Below are positions 16,156 through 27,457 of a DNA stretch of 42,764 nt, in pieces (the stretch's first letter is position 1; each line of letters starts with the position of its first letter). Position numbers and translations under genes: made by a program. The DNA comes from an uncultured Bacteroidales bacterium (GTDB taxonomy: Bacteria; Bacteroidota; Bacteroidia; Bacteroidales; Muribaculaceae). Below the pieces are notes generated by a model. The model did not search any database, was not told the DNA's origin, and saw only the letters and a program-made list of their open reading frames with translations. The stretch is from NCBI GenBank assembly GCA_949123685.1, contig CASBHZ010000017.1:1-42764 (forward strand). Reading direction: 5' to 3'.

Positions 16156-16345
16156 AAAATAAAATATTAACAGAAAATAGTTTTAATATATTAATAGTCA
16201 TAAATCCGGTTGCTTCATCTTATAATAGAATAGCGATATTATGTTGAAAATTCGCAAAATTACTATATATGAATAAGATGATTTGATTCAACCTAATTTT
16301 AATTGTAGTATTGGCGGATCGTTGAGATTAGCCAATACTTTTAAT
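16156..16345 (+). ncRNA. Candidate small RNA between polA and the DUF1573 gene
   Basis: The interval starts just after a well-spaced plus-strand promoter. It ends with a 9-bp stem AGTATTGGC/GCCAATACT (16307-16315 with 16331-16339) followed by TTTTAATTT, a plausible terminator. Inside, GGTTG (16208-16212) pairs with CAACC (16289-16293), enclosing TCATCTTAT (16215-16223) paired with ATAAGATGA (16273-16281), so the transcript could be well folded. Only frames of about a dozen codons or fewer occur. No known RNA family was recognised. The terminator stem could alternatively serve polA on the other strand. Confidence 0.4.
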
Positions 16346-16353
16346 TTGATCAA

Positions 16354-16366
16354 TAAGTAAGTGATC
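16354..16366. repeat. GTGATC half-site near the polA stop codon
   Basis: TAAGTAAGTGATC is identical to the left half of the core of the palindrome at 15938-15983. It lies 12 bases downstream of the polA stop. Confidence 0.5.
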
Positions 16367-16378
16367 CTGCAGTTGTTG

Positions 16379-19174
16379 TCAATGTGCGTCGAGCCAGTTT
16401 TCGGCAACGCCGCATGAGGCGGTGAGGGTGACTTTGCCACGGTAAGCAGCTTCCATCAGGCGCGAAACCATCTCCTGCATTGCAGGTAATTCTTCGGGAA
16501 CGACATCGAAGTTCAATTCATCGTGCACTTGCATTATCATGTGCGATTTCATGTTTTTTTCACGCATTTCATGTGCTATGTCCACCATTGCGCGTTTTAT
16601 TATATCAGCGGCAGATCCTTGGATGGGAGCATTGATGGCATTGCGTTCGGCATAGCCGCGAACCACAGGATTCTTTGAATTTATGTCGGGGAGGTAACGT
16701 TTCCTGCCCATCCTTGTAACTACATATCCATTTTCACGTGCCTGTTCCACAGAATCCGACATATATTTATGTACTGTGGGGAATGTGGAGAAGTAAGAAT
16801 CTATTATATCCTTGGCTTCGGCACGCGGTATGTTCAGGCGCGAAGACAGTCCGAATGCGGAGATGCCGTAAATGATTCCGAAATTGGCTGTTTTTGCCTT
16901 GCGTCGTTCATTGTCGGAAACTTCGCCGGGTGTTTTGTGGTATATTTTCGCTGCGGTGATGGCGTGTATGTCGTCACCGTTACGGAAAGCTTCAAGCATT
17001 GTTTCATCTTCGGCAAAATCGGCAACAAGTCGCAGTTCTATCTGCGAATAGTCGGCTGATAGGAAGAGATGTCCCGGATCGGCAATGAATGCCCTGCGTA
17101 TCTCCCTTCCTTCATCGTCACGGACCGGTATGTTCTGCAGGTTCGGCACAGTCGAGGATATTCGTCCGGTGGCGGTGACTGTTTGGTTATAATTGGTGTG
17201 CACTTTCCCCGTTGCCGGATTAATGGCTGCAGGGAGCGCTGTCAGGTATGTGGTATAAAGTTTCTTGAGGGCGCGAAACTCCATAATTTTGGCGATTATG
17301 GGGTGCTTCGTAACCAATTTTTCAAGCACCTCTTCGCTTGTGGAATATTGTCCTGTTTTTGTTTTTTTTGCTTTGGGGTCAAGGGCGAGTTTCTCGAAAA
17401 GTATGTCCCCTACTTTTGAGGGTGAGCTTACATTGAATGTCTCTCCCGCCATATCGCAAATCTCCAGTTCGAGAGAAGTTATGCGTTTTTCCATATTCGC
17501 GGCAGCTTCGTTGAGCGCCTTGACATCAATCCGCACTCCGTTTAGTTCCATATCTGCAAGAACTCTGACAAGAGGTAGTTCGAGATCAAAAAGTAGAGAC
17601 TGCATGCCTTCTTTTTTCACTTCTTCCTCAAGCGGTTTGCGGAGACGAAGGGTTATGTCTGCATTCTCGCATGCCCATGGAATTATCTGGTTCATGTCAA
17701 CGTCTTTTGCGCTCCATATTTTCGTGCCTCGGCGTGAGGAGGAGCTACCGGGGTTTGCGAGCATCTCGTAATTCAGATATGTCACAGACAGGTTTTCCAA
17801 AGAATGACGCATTTCCGGTTGCAGGACGTAATGCGCAAGTGAGACATCGAAATAATTGACCAGCGGGTCTTTATTTTCGTTTTGGGCACATGATGCCACT
17901 ACATAATCCCTCTTGGCGTTGGACGTAACCTTCATTATGTCGCTTCTGCTCATAAGGTTCAATATCCATGCGCGCCCTTCTTCAAAGGATGAAGGGATAT
18001 ATGCGGCTTCCCCTTCTGCGACTGCTACCGCCGTGCCTATCCATTGTGCTGAAACCTCATTTTCCCCGTCTGCTATAAGGAAGAGTCCGCAACTGTTCTT
18101 CCCTCCTATTTTCTTTGCAAATTCATTCAGCTTTTCTGGAGTGTCAACAAGAGTGTAGTTATGTGCCGAAGGTTGGTTGTTGATGGATATAGGCTGTGGC
18201 GCAGGTGCTGACAGATTGTCAAGATCTTCGTCATCAAAAAGCGACAGGGTTCCGTCGCTTTGTTTTGGCTTCTGTGTATTTATTGAGGATTTCTCTTCTG
18301 CGTTCATGCGTCTTCCCACGCGGTCTATAAGGCTCTTAAACTCCAATTCCTTGAATATGGAAAAGAGCTTATCGCGGTCTGCCGGTTTGCGCCGGAGATC
18401 GGAAGGCTCAACATCCACGGGAACATCAGTGCAGATAGTGGCGAGATATTTGGAAAAGAGAATCTGTTCTTTGTTTTCCTCAACTTTTTTCTTGAGTGCC
18501 CCCTTGAGTTCATCAGTGTGAAGCACGAGATTGTCGACGCTATCAAAATCGTTTATAAGCTTGATTGCCGTCTTTTCGCCTACACCGGGGCATCCAGGTA
18601 TATTGTCAATCTTATCTCCCATAAGTGCAAGTAGGTCAATAACCTGGGATGTGCGTTTTATTCCATAGCGTTCGCATACTTCTTTTTCGCCTCGTATCTC
18701 GAAATCCTGACCGCGATAAGACGGTTTATATTGCAGTATAGATTTGCTCACCAATTGACCGAAATCCTTGTCAGGAGTCATCATGTATGTAGTGAATCCT
18801 TCTTTTTCGGCCCTGCTGGCAAGCGTGCCTATCACATCATCTGCTTCGTATCCGGCAACTTCCACTACGGGTATGTTATATGCCCTGACTATCTCTTTTA
18901 TTATAGGTACGGAAAGTTTTATGTCTTCGGGAGTAGATTCGCGTTCACCCTTATATTGTTCGTAAGCCTCGTTTCTGAAGGTCGGACCGGCTGGGTCGAA
19001 ACACACGGCGATGTGTGAGGGTTTCTCTTTGCGCAGAACCTCCTCGAGGGTGTTGACAAAACCGAATATAGCGGATGTGTTAAATCCGGTTTGTGTGATT
19101 CTGGGCATGCGTATCAGGGCGTAATAAGCGCGGAAAATCAGTGCATATGCATCAAGAAGGAAAAGACGGTCCAT
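16379..19174 (-). CDS. polA: DNA polymerase I
   Basis: A 931-residue family A polymerase for Okazaki-fragment processing and repair. The N-terminal 5' nuclease (about 1-290) is intact (FLLDAYALIFRAYYAL, EADDVIG, LMGDKIDNIPGCPGVGEKTA). Polymerase motifs A (DYSQIELRLVADFAED), B (RRKAKTANFGIIYG) and C (MQVHDELNFD) are intact. The middle proofreading domain (about 340-520) is degenerate: the DTE of motif I is replaced around residues 364-366 (LFLIADG), and the Y-x3-D of motif III reads WACEN (500-504). The enzyme probably lacks 3'-5' exonuclease activity. A TATCTTTG box lies about 60 bases upstream. Confidence 0.97.
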   Translation of the reverse strand: MDRLFLLDAYALIFRAYYALIRMPRITQTGFNTSAIFGFVNTLEEVLRKEKPSHIAVCFDPAGPTFRNEAYEQYKGERESTPEDIKLSVPIIKEIVRAYNIPVVEVAGYEADDVIGTLASRAEKEGFTTYMMTPDKDFGQLVSKSILQYKPSYRGQDFEIRGEKEVCERYGIKRTSQVIDLLALMGDKIDNIPGCPGVGEKTAIKLINDFDSVDNLVLHTDELKGALKKKVEENKEQILFSKYLATICTDVPVDVEPSDLRRKPADRDKLFSIFKELEFKSLIDRVGRRMNAEEKSSINTQKPKQSDGTLSLFDDEDLDNLSAPAPQPISINNQPSAHNYTLVDTPEKLNEFAKKIGGKNSCGLFLIADGENEVSAQWIGTAVAVAEGEAAYIPSSFEEGRAWILNLMSRSDIMKVTSNAKRDYVVASCAQNENKDPLVNYFDVSLAHYVLQPEMRHSLENLSVTYLNYEMLANPGSSSSRRGTKIWSAKDVDMNQIIPWACENADITLRLRKPLEEEVKKEGMQSLLFDLELPLVRVLADMELNGVRIDVKALNEAAANMEKRITSLELEICDMAGETFNVSSPSKVGDILFEKLALDPKAKKTKTGQYSTSEEVLEKLVTKHPIIAKIMEFRALKKLYTTYLTALPAAINPATGKVHTNYNQTVTATGRISSTVPNLQNIPVRDDEGREIRRAFIADPGHLFLSADYSQIELRLVADFAEDETMLEAFRNGDDIHAITAAKIYHKTPGEVSDNERRKAKTANFGIIYGISAFGLSSRLNIPRAEAKDIIDSYFSTFPTVHKYMSDSVEQARENGYVVTRMGRKRYLPDINSKNPVVRGYAERNAINAPIQGSAADIIKRAMVDIAHEMREKNMKSHMIMQVHDELNFDVVPEELPAMQEMVSRLMEAAYRGKVTLTASCGVAENWLDAH

Positions 19175-19233
19175 ATTGAAAATGTGTTTAAAATTGTGAT
19201 TTGAGTAGAGAGGTGGTAGGCTTCATGTCGATA

Positions 19234-19241
19234 CAAAGATA
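19234..19241 (-). promoter_or_regulatory. polA -7 promoter box (TATCTTTG)
   Basis: An exact TAnnTTTG on the minus strand, 59 bases before the polA start and immediately downstream of the terminator of the TPR gene. Confidence 0.5.
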
Positions 19242-19250
19242 ATAAAAAAA

Positions 19251-19287
19251 CGGGAGATGTTGTTCATTATCCGGACAACATCTCCCG
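19251..19287 (-). terminator. Terminator of the TPR lipoprotein gene
   Basis: A 13-bp stem (CGGGAGATGTTGT at 19251-19263 with ACAACATCTCCCG at 19275-19287) is followed on the minus strand by TTTTTTTATTATC. It is a textbook intrinsic terminator 40 bases after the stop. Confidence 0.95.
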
Positions 19288-19327
19288 TAGGGTATTTAAA
19301 ATCAGTTATATTGTTACTGAATATGCA

Positions 19328-21010
19328 TTAAAGATACGAAAGGTTGTATTTTCCAAATTCGAGGTCGCTCTTGGCGCGGTTGAGGAGCGATTTGTCAAGT
19401 TTTACAGCCTGACGGAGGTTGCTCATGACCATGTTCTCGTTGTTTGTGCGCGCACCGAGAATTGCAGTCAGGTAATATGTTGTGGCATCCGGAGTCTTGA
19501 TCGATGCAAGGGTGGATTTTGCCGTTGAATAATCCTGAGATAAGATCTGTGCAAGCGCTGCATTGTTTGTTTTGGAATCTCCAAACGTGCGCACAGCTTT
19601 GGCAAGGTCTCCCTGTGTGAGGTAGTAGACACCGAGGGCGTCAGCTGCTTCGGGAACACCGGCTGCGGCACCGATCTGCTCTTGAGCTTTGGTGTAATTG
19701 TGGTTGAGCATGGAGATGAGACCGAGGTTCATTTCAGGCTCTTTTGCAGAGGGATTCAAGCGGAGGGCATGTTCGAAGTTTGACTTTGCGCCCGTGTAGT
19801 CACCGGCAACATATTGAGTGAGACCGAGGTCGTTAAACGTGCGGTAATCTTTCGGGTAGATCTCGGCAGCCTTGTTGTAGACTTCCATCTTCTTGGTGTT
19901 GTCATCCGTGAGAGTGGCAATATAAAGGATTTCGTCTACTGTCAGTGCCTTGGGATTAGAGTTGAAAAGGTTGATAAGTTCCTGGTCGCTCTTGCCGATA
20001 ACGTTGATTGATGCCATCACGCGTGAATAGCGGAGCTGGGGAAGGATCTGGTCAGCGAGCTCATTGAAAACTGAAGAGAGGTTGCGGATTTCCTGTTCGC
20101 GCTGCTCAGGATCGGGATACATCTTAAGCACACTTAGGATAAGCTCTTTATCCTGTATGTTACTCTTTTCAACAAGTTTCTGGAAACCTTCCCAGTCTTC
20201 GGGTGTGAAAGAGGAAGTAAGCTCACCAAATTCAGTGATCTTGTCTTTCTTAAGCTGGTTTTCCATATACTTGGTGGTGTTCACCTCGCGCTTCTCTGCA
20301 AGCTGAGTATTGAAATTCAGATTACCGTCGGGAGAGGCATAAGAATTTACGGTTATGCCTGCGATTTCCTGGTTTGCAGCTGCGTTTGCTTCCTGGAGAC
20401 GTTTGTTAAGGTCTATATAGTCAGCCTTGTCAGTCTGGTTTGCGCGGATGTTAGCTTGATTGATAAGGAAATGGATATCGGCGGAATACTTTTCGTTTAT
20501 GATACGCTGGAAGTTATCTTTAGCCAAGGCGGGAGTCACGGTTTTTGCAGAAGCCAGTGTTGAAGTGGCAACTACGCCATAGCCAACCTTCACGCGTGGG
20601 AGTGCATACATTTTTCCATTTTGGTCAACAGCGAAATCAAGGTAAAGGTCGCTTTTTGCCATCGCAGCCTGATATGCAACGTTGAAAGGTATGGTCACTG
20701 TTCCGCCCTCTTTATAGTTGACAACCTGACCATTTGCGCGCACGTTCTCGCCCTGTATCATAACTGGCTGTGCTGCAGATTCGCCATTATCCCAAGTGAT
20801 AACAGGGGTTGCTGTAACCTTAGCGTTTTTAACCATGAATTTTGCCGGTATCTTACCGGTGATAGTTCCGGGAACATTCTCACCGACGGTCTCTAACGGA
20901 GTCGGAACCGTCGTAAAGAAATCGCTTTTAAACTGGCCAAGTTTTTTGGAGCACCCTGTCATTCCGACAACGGCAACGCCAAGAGCCAGATAAAATAATT
21001 TTTTGTTCAT
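19328..21010 (-). CDS. TPR-containing lipoprotein with an OmpA-like middle region
   Basis: A 560-residue lipoprotein. The start at MNKKLFYLALGVAVVGMTGC (ATG at 21010) is preferred over an ATG 48 bases upstream, because it begins a clean lipoprotein signal with the acceptor Cys20. Residues about 30-170 are strand-rich. Residues about 180-260 (ADIHFLINQANIRANQ ... ITVNSYASPDGNLNFN ... LAEKREVNTTKYM) have the look of an OmpA-type peptidoglycan-binding fold. Residues about 370-560 contain tetratricopeptide repeats (RTFNDLGLTQYVAGDYTGAK and following). The probable role is a periplasmic scaffold between outer membrane and cell wall; this is inference. It is monocistronic. Confidence 0.75.
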   Translation of the reverse strand: MNKKLFYLALGVAVVGMTGCSKKLGQFKSDFFTTVPTPLETVGENVPGTITGKIPAKFMVKNAKVTATPVITWDNGESAAQPVMIQGENVRANGQVVNYKEGGTVTIPFNVAYQAAMAKSDLYLDFAVDQNGKMYALPRVKVGYGVVATSTLASAKTVTPALAKDNFQRIINEKYSADIHFLINQANIRANQTDKADYIDLNKRLQEANAAANQEIAGITVNSYASPDGNLNFNTQLAEKREVNTTKYMENQLKKDKITEFGELTSSFTPEDWEGFQKLVEKSNIQDKELILSVLKMYPDPEQREQEIRNLSSVFNELADQILPQLRYSRVMASINVIGKSDQELINLFNSNPKALTVDEILYIATLTDDNTKKMEVYNKAAEIYPKDYRTFNDLGLTQYVAGDYTGAKSNFEHALRLNPSAKEPEMNLGLISMLNHNYTKAQEQIGAAAGVPEAADALGVYYLTQGDLAKAVRTFGDSKTNNAALAQILSQDYSTAKSTLASIKTPDATTYYLTAILGARTNNENMVMSNLRQAVKLDKSLLNRAKSDLEFGKYNLSYL

Positions 21011-21210
21011 GACTTGTTTTTGAAATTTTATGAAGTGTGTGAAAAGTAATTGCTGCAATATGCAAGGTATCTTTTTATCATTTTAGCAAAAAAAGCGCAC
21101 TATGAATCAAAACCTACCTTTTCAATTTGTAAAGGTAGATAAAAAAGTCAAATCTTCCAAAAGAATTAAAATTTTTGAAGAAAATGATTACGCTATGAGT
21201 TTGAAAACTA

Positions 21211-21244
21211 ACAGCTCCGCGATGTTTATATGTCGCGGAGCTGT
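21211..21244 (-). terminator. Terminator of guaA and the purine cluster
   Basis: A perfect 12-bp stem (ACAGCTCCGCGA at 21211-21222 with TCGCGGAGCTGT at 21233-21244). On the minus strand it is followed by TAGTTTTC. It lies about 60 bases after the guaA stop and is the first terminator-like structure after the purine genes. The rest of 21011-21304 shows nothing definite. Confidence 0.82.
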
Positions 21245-21304
21245 TTTATATAAGATAAAGTAATTTTTCAACAGTTTCTTAATATGAGTGTCAGAGCGGG
21301 TAAA

Positions 21305-22831
21305 TTATTCCCACTCGATTGTTGCCGGTGGCTTGGACGAGATGTCGTAGACTACGCGGTTGATGCCGCGTACCTTATTGATGATTTCGTTGGAAGTCTT
21401 GGCAAGGAAGTCGTAGGGCAAATGAACCCAGTCGGCAGTCATGCCGTCGGTCGAGACTACCGCACGCAGGGCAACGCAGCTTTCATAGGTGCGTTCATCT
21501 CCCATCACACCTACACTCTGCACGGGAAGAAGCATCACCCCGGCTTGCCATACCTGGTCATAGAGACCGGCTTCGCGGAGACCGTCGATAAATATCTTGT
21601 CTGCTTCCTGCAAGATCCTTACCTTGTCGGGTGTTACCTCACCGATTATCCTGATCCCGAGACCGGGACCGGGGAAGGGATGACGTCCCAAGAGACGCTG
21701 ATCCATTTCCATAGCTTTACCAACCCTGCGGACTTCGTCCTTGAAAAGGAGACGAAGAGGCTCAACGATCTTGAGGTTCATTTCTTTGGGCAGACCACCA
21801 ACGTTGTGATGGCTCTTTATGGTTGCGGAGGGACCTTTTACCGAGCAGCTTTCAATCACGTCGGGATATATTGTGCCCTGTGCAAGCCATTTGGCATTTT
21901 CTATCTTCTTGGCTTCCGCGTTGAAGACTTCTACAAAATCCTTACCGATTATCTTGCGTTTCTGCTCCGGGTCTGTAACGCCTTTGAGATCGTTATAGAA
22001 GCGTTCTGACGCGTCTACTCCGATCACGTTAAGTCCCATATTCTTGTAAGAGTCAAGAACGTCTCCAAATTCATTTTTGCGTAGAAGTCCGTTGTTGACG
22101 AAAATGCAGGTCAATCGGTCTCCAATAGCCTTGTGAAGGAGCATTGCGGCAACGGAAGAGTCCACTCCTCCCGAGAGACCGAGGATAACGCGGTCTTCTC
22201 CCAATTTGTCTTTCAACTCTTTTACGGTAGTCTCGATGAAAGATGCCGGACTCCATGAGCCGTCGCAACCACAGATGCCAAGTACGAAGTTTGAAAGGAT
22301 GCGGGTGCCATCAGTGGAATGATACACTTCGGGATGGAACTGTATTCCCCATGTCTGCTCCCCTTCGATATGATATGCAGCTGCCTTGACATTCTCGGTA
22401 GAGCCGATTATATGATAGTTTTCCGGAAGGCGTGTGATTGTGTCGCCATGGCTCATCCATACCTGTGTGGGAGAGGGAACGCCATTCATAAGCGCATCAT
22501 CAGGTGATACGACGGTAAGCATCGCCCTTCCATATTCGCGTGACGGAGCGCCCTCGACTTCGCCGCCGTATTCGTTAGCAAGGAGCTGTGCTCCATAGCA
22601 AACTCCAAGCAGGGGAAGTTTACCTTTAATGGCACTGAGGTCGGGTTTTGGTGCGTCGGCATCGCGAACGGAAGACGGAGATCCGGAAAGAATCACACCT
22701 CTCACGTCTTCATCGAGAGCCGGAATTTTATTGAACGGGTGGATTTCACAATATACGTTCAGTTCGCGCACCCTGCGGGCTATCAACTGCGTATATTGTG
22801 ATCCAAAATCTATGATCAGTATTTTTTGCAT
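21305..22831 (-). CDS. guaA: GMP synthase (glutamine-hydrolysing)
   Basis: GuaA converts XMP, ATP and glutamine to GMP. The 508-residue protein has the N-terminal class I glutamine amidotransferase (about 1-195: [15 protein letters not shown], catalytic Cys78 in [12 protein letters not shown], and FHPEVYHS). It is followed by the PP-loop ATP pyrophosphatase domain ([15 protein letters not shown]) and the C-terminal dimerisation domain ending PPATIEWE. Length is normal. It is the last gene of the purine cluster. Its start codon is 9 bases after the heptad inverted repeat that fills the guaB-guaA gap, so its leader would be held in or next to a large hairpin. Confidence 0.98.
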   Translation of the reverse strand: MQKILIIDFGSQYTQLIARRVRELNVYCEIHPFNKIPALDEDVRGVILSGSPSSVRDADAPKPDLSAIKGKLPLLGVCYGAQLLANEYGGEVEGAPSREYGRAMLTVVSPDDALMNGVPSPTQVWMSHGDTITRLPENYHIIGSTENVKAAAYHIEGEQTWGIQFHPEVYHSTDGTRILSNFVLGICGCDGSWSPASFIETTVKELKDKLGEDRVILGLSGGVDSSVAAMLLHKAIGDRLTCIFVNNGLLRKNEFGDVLDSYKNMGLNVIGVDASERFYNDLKGVTDPEQKRKIIGKDFVEVFNAEAKKIENAKWLAQGTIYPDVIESCSVKGPSATIKSHHNVGGLPKEMNLKIVEPLRLLFKDEVRRVGKAMEMDQRLLGRHPFPGPGLGIRIIGEVTPDKVRILQEADKIFIDGLREAGLYDQVWQAGVMLLPVQSVGVMGDERTYESCVALRAVVSTDGMTADWVHLPYDFLAKTSNEIINKVRGINRVVYDISSKPPATIEWE

Positions 22832-22840
22832 AGTTGAAGT

Positions 22841-23015
22841 TTTAGGCTTTAGGCTTTAGGTTTTAGGCGTTAGACCTTCTGCCGGAAGCGGATTGGTATT
22901 TTAGGCTTTAGGTTTTAGGCTTTAGGCGTTAGAACTTAGACCAAAAGCGGTTTGGTTTGTCAAAGCGTTGGCAAATATCTAAAGCCTAAAGCCTAACGCC
23001 TAAAACCTAAAACCT
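22841..23015. repeat. Heptad inverted-repeat element, guaB-guaA gap
   Basis: Two left arrays, 22841-22874 and 22900-22933, each hold four or five 7-base units (TTTAGGC, TTTAGGT, ending GTTAGA). They are separated by a 25-base spacer containing GGAAGCGGATTG. A right array of the opposite orientation (GCCTAAA-type units) spans 22979-23015. Either left array can pair with the right one over about 35 bases. The segment GGCAAATATCTAAAGCC at 22971-22987 is shared with other copies. The element begins 5 bases after the guaB stop and ends 9 bases before the guaA ATG. There is no poly-U tail. Confidence 0.92.
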
Positions 23016-23020
23016 CCCAA

Positions 23021-25787
<2,767 letters not shown>

Positions 25788-25790
25788 ATT

Positions 25791-25957
25791 TTTAGGCTTT
25801 AGGCTTTAGGCATTAGGCTTTAGACCTTTTACCGAAGCGGATTGTATATTTTAGGCTTTAGGCTTTAGACCTTTTACCGAAGTGGATTGTATATTTAGGT
25901 GTTAGGCGTTGGGTTTTGGGTTGGCAAATTTCTAAAACCTAACGCCTAACGCCTAAA
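25791..25957. repeat. Heptad inverted-repeat element, purB-purA gap
   Basis: Left heptads (TTTAGGC, ATTAGGC) start at 25791. A right array of opposite orientation (AAACCTAACGCCTAACGCC) spans about 25933-25957. In between is TTGGCAAATTTCTAAA, nearly the core seen at 22971. The element fills the gap: it starts 1 base after the purB stop and ends 3 bases before the purA ATG. It contains the 45-base tandem repeat listed separately. Confidence 0.92.
25805..25894. repeat. 45-base tandem duplication inside the purB-purA element
   Basis: Units 25805-25849 and 25850-25894 differ at two positions. Each has three heptads ending TTTAGA, then a 25-base spacer containing ACCGAAGCGGATTG (second copy AAGTGG). 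The same spacer type occurs at 22875-22899 in the guaB-guaA element, so the spacer belongs to the repeat family. Confidence 0.93.
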
Positions 25958-25958
25958 A

Positions 25959-27254
25959 TCATTTTATCCCGTTGCGTTGATAGATGTAGTCAACGTTCTT
26001 CATGTAGTAGTCGAGGGTGAAGCATGAATCCAGCTCCTCTTCTGTCAATGCACCCATCACAACCGGATTCTGCTTCAAGAGTTCCTGATAGTTTGCTCCG
26101 GCTGCCATTGCCTGCATCGCCACGGGTTGAACGGTGTCGTATGCCTGCTCGCGCACGAATCCTTTTTCAATAAGGGCATTCATGACGCGCTGCGCAAAGA
26201 TCACTCCGTTTGTGAGATAGATATTGGATTTCATTTTCTCGTCGAATACCACGAGATTTTCAAGGATGCCCATCATGCGGTTGAGCATATAGTCAAGAAG
26301 GATGGTGGCATCGGGCATAAGGATGCGTTCTGTTGCAGAGTGTGAAATGTCACGTTCATGCCAGAGGGCAACATTGTCGTATGCAGTCACCATATATCCG
26401 CGGAGCACACGTGCGCAGCCACAGATGTTTTCGCTTGATATAGGATTGCGTTTGTGTGGCATCGCGCTTGAACCTTTCTGTCCTTTGCCAAAAGATTCTT
26501 CTACTTCGTGCACTTCGGTGCGCTGCAGGTTGCGGATTTCGAGAGCCATCTGTTCGAGGCTTGCACCTATAAGGGCGAGGGTGCCCATATAGCATGCATG
26601 GCGGTCGCGCTGGATCACCTGGGTAGATATGTCGGAAGAATCTATTCCGAGTTTTTCACATACATAATCCTGAACGAATGGCGGTATGTTGGCGAAGTTA
26701 CCTACTGCACCGCTGATCTTACCGACTTCTACACCTCTTGCAGCTGCACGGAAACGCTCAAGATTGCGAATCATTTCGGCGCGCCAGAGCACCCATTTCA
26801 AGCCGAAAGATGTTATGTCGGCGTGAATACCGTGGGTACGCCCTATGCAAGGAGTGTATTTATATTTCTCAGCCTGACGTCCGAGCATCTCGATATATTT
26901 CTCGATATCTTCCAGAAGGATCGCGTTAGCCTGCTTGAAAAGGTAACCGTTTGCCGTGTCTACGACATCGGTTGAAGTAAGTCCATAGTGAACCCACTTG
27001 CGCTCTTCACCGAGAGATTCGGAAACCGTGCGTGTAAATGCCACTATATCATGACGCGTTTGCAATTCGATTTCTTTGATGCGGTCAATATTGAAAGTGG
27101 CTTTCTCATTCAATTTGACAACATCTTCCTCCGGAACTACGCCAAGTTTGCTCCAAGCCTCTGCGGCAAGAAGCTCGACCTTTAGGTAGGCGTTGAATTT
27201 ATTTTCTTCTGTCCAAACCTGACGCATTATATCGCGCCCATATCTTTCTATCAT
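25959..27254 (-). CDS. purB: Adenylosuccinate lyase
   Basis: PurB removes fumarate twice in purine synthesis, from SAICAR and from adenylosuccinate. The 431-residue protein belongs to the fumarase/aspartase superfamily. The signature loop GSSAMPHKRNPISSENICG is intact, the first histidine region is GRTHGIHAD, and TSTDVVDTANG is the early substrate-binding block. Length is typical. The gene lies between two heptad elements; the downstream one begins immediately after its TGA. Its own start codon is 4 bases from the end of the upstream element. Confidence 0.97.
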   Translation of the reverse strand: MIERYGRDIMRQVWTEENKFNAYLKVELLAAEAWSKLGVVPEEDVVKLNEKATFNIDRIKEIELQTRHDIVAFTRTVSESLGEERKWVHYGLTSTDVVDTANGYLFKQANAILLEDIEKYIEMLGRQAEKYKYTPCIGRTHGIHADITSFGLKWVLWRAEMIRNLERFRAAARGVEVGKISGAVGNFANIPPFVQDYVCEKLGIDSSDISTQVIQRDRHACYMGTLALIGASLEQMALEIRNLQRTEVHEVEESFGKGQKGSSAMPHKRNPISSENICGCARVLRGYMVTAYDNVALWHERDISHSATERILMPDATILLDYMLNRMMGILENLVVFDEKMKSNIYLTNGVIFAQRVMNALIEKGFVREQAYDTVQPVAMQAMAAGANYQELLKQNPVVMGALTEEELDSCFTLDYYMKNVDYIYQRNGIK

Positions 27255-27258
27255 ATAT

Positions 27259-27453
27259 TTTAGGTTTTAGGCCTTAGGTTTTAGGCTTTAGATTATTGAT
27301 TCTTAATTTAAGTAAGTGATCACATTAAACACATATTATCGGTTTAATGAGAGAACTTACTTAGGTCTTAAGCGATAGGCTTTAGGCTATTGGTTTTAAA
27401 TTTTATCATTAGGTGAAGCTTTCTAAAGCCTAACGCCTAACGCCTAACGCCTA
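27259..27453. repeat. Heptad inverted-repeat element, purD-purB gap, with a nested palindrome
   Basis: The left array 27259-27292 (TTTAGGT, TTTAGGC, CTTAGGT, TTTAGGC, TTTAGA) and the right array 27423-27453 (four GCCTAA-type units) can pair. The usual middle is replaced by a GTGATCAC-type hairpin (27309-27363), followed by scattered degenerate heptads (27361-27388). The element begins 4 bases after the purD stop and ends 4 bases before the purB ATG. Confidence 0.9.
27309..27363. repeat. GTGATCAC-family hairpin nested in a heptad element
   Basis: Arms 27309-27330 and 27342-27363 match at 19 of 22 positions around an 11-base loop. The left arm contains AAGTAAGTGATCAC and the right arm ends in ACTTACTTA, as in the perfect palindrome at 15938-15983. 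This suggests a mobile or recombining repeat that landed inside another repeat. Confidence 0.8.
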
Positions 27454-27457
27454 CATC

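Noticed and set aside
21102..21263. Plus-strand frame of 53 codons starting MNQNLPFQFVKVDKK in the gap before guaA
   Set aside because: It runs straight through the 12-bp guaA terminator stem, has no promoter box and lies in AT-rich sequence; chance is more likely.
21284..22009. Open frame of 241 codons on the plus strand opposite guaA
   Set aside because: It mirrors the conserved guaA coding sequence and resembles no protein family.
22841..23015. Heptad arrays considered as a CRISPR array
   Set aside because: Units are 7 bases, contiguous, degenerate and inverted. There are no 30-base unique spacers and no cas genes.
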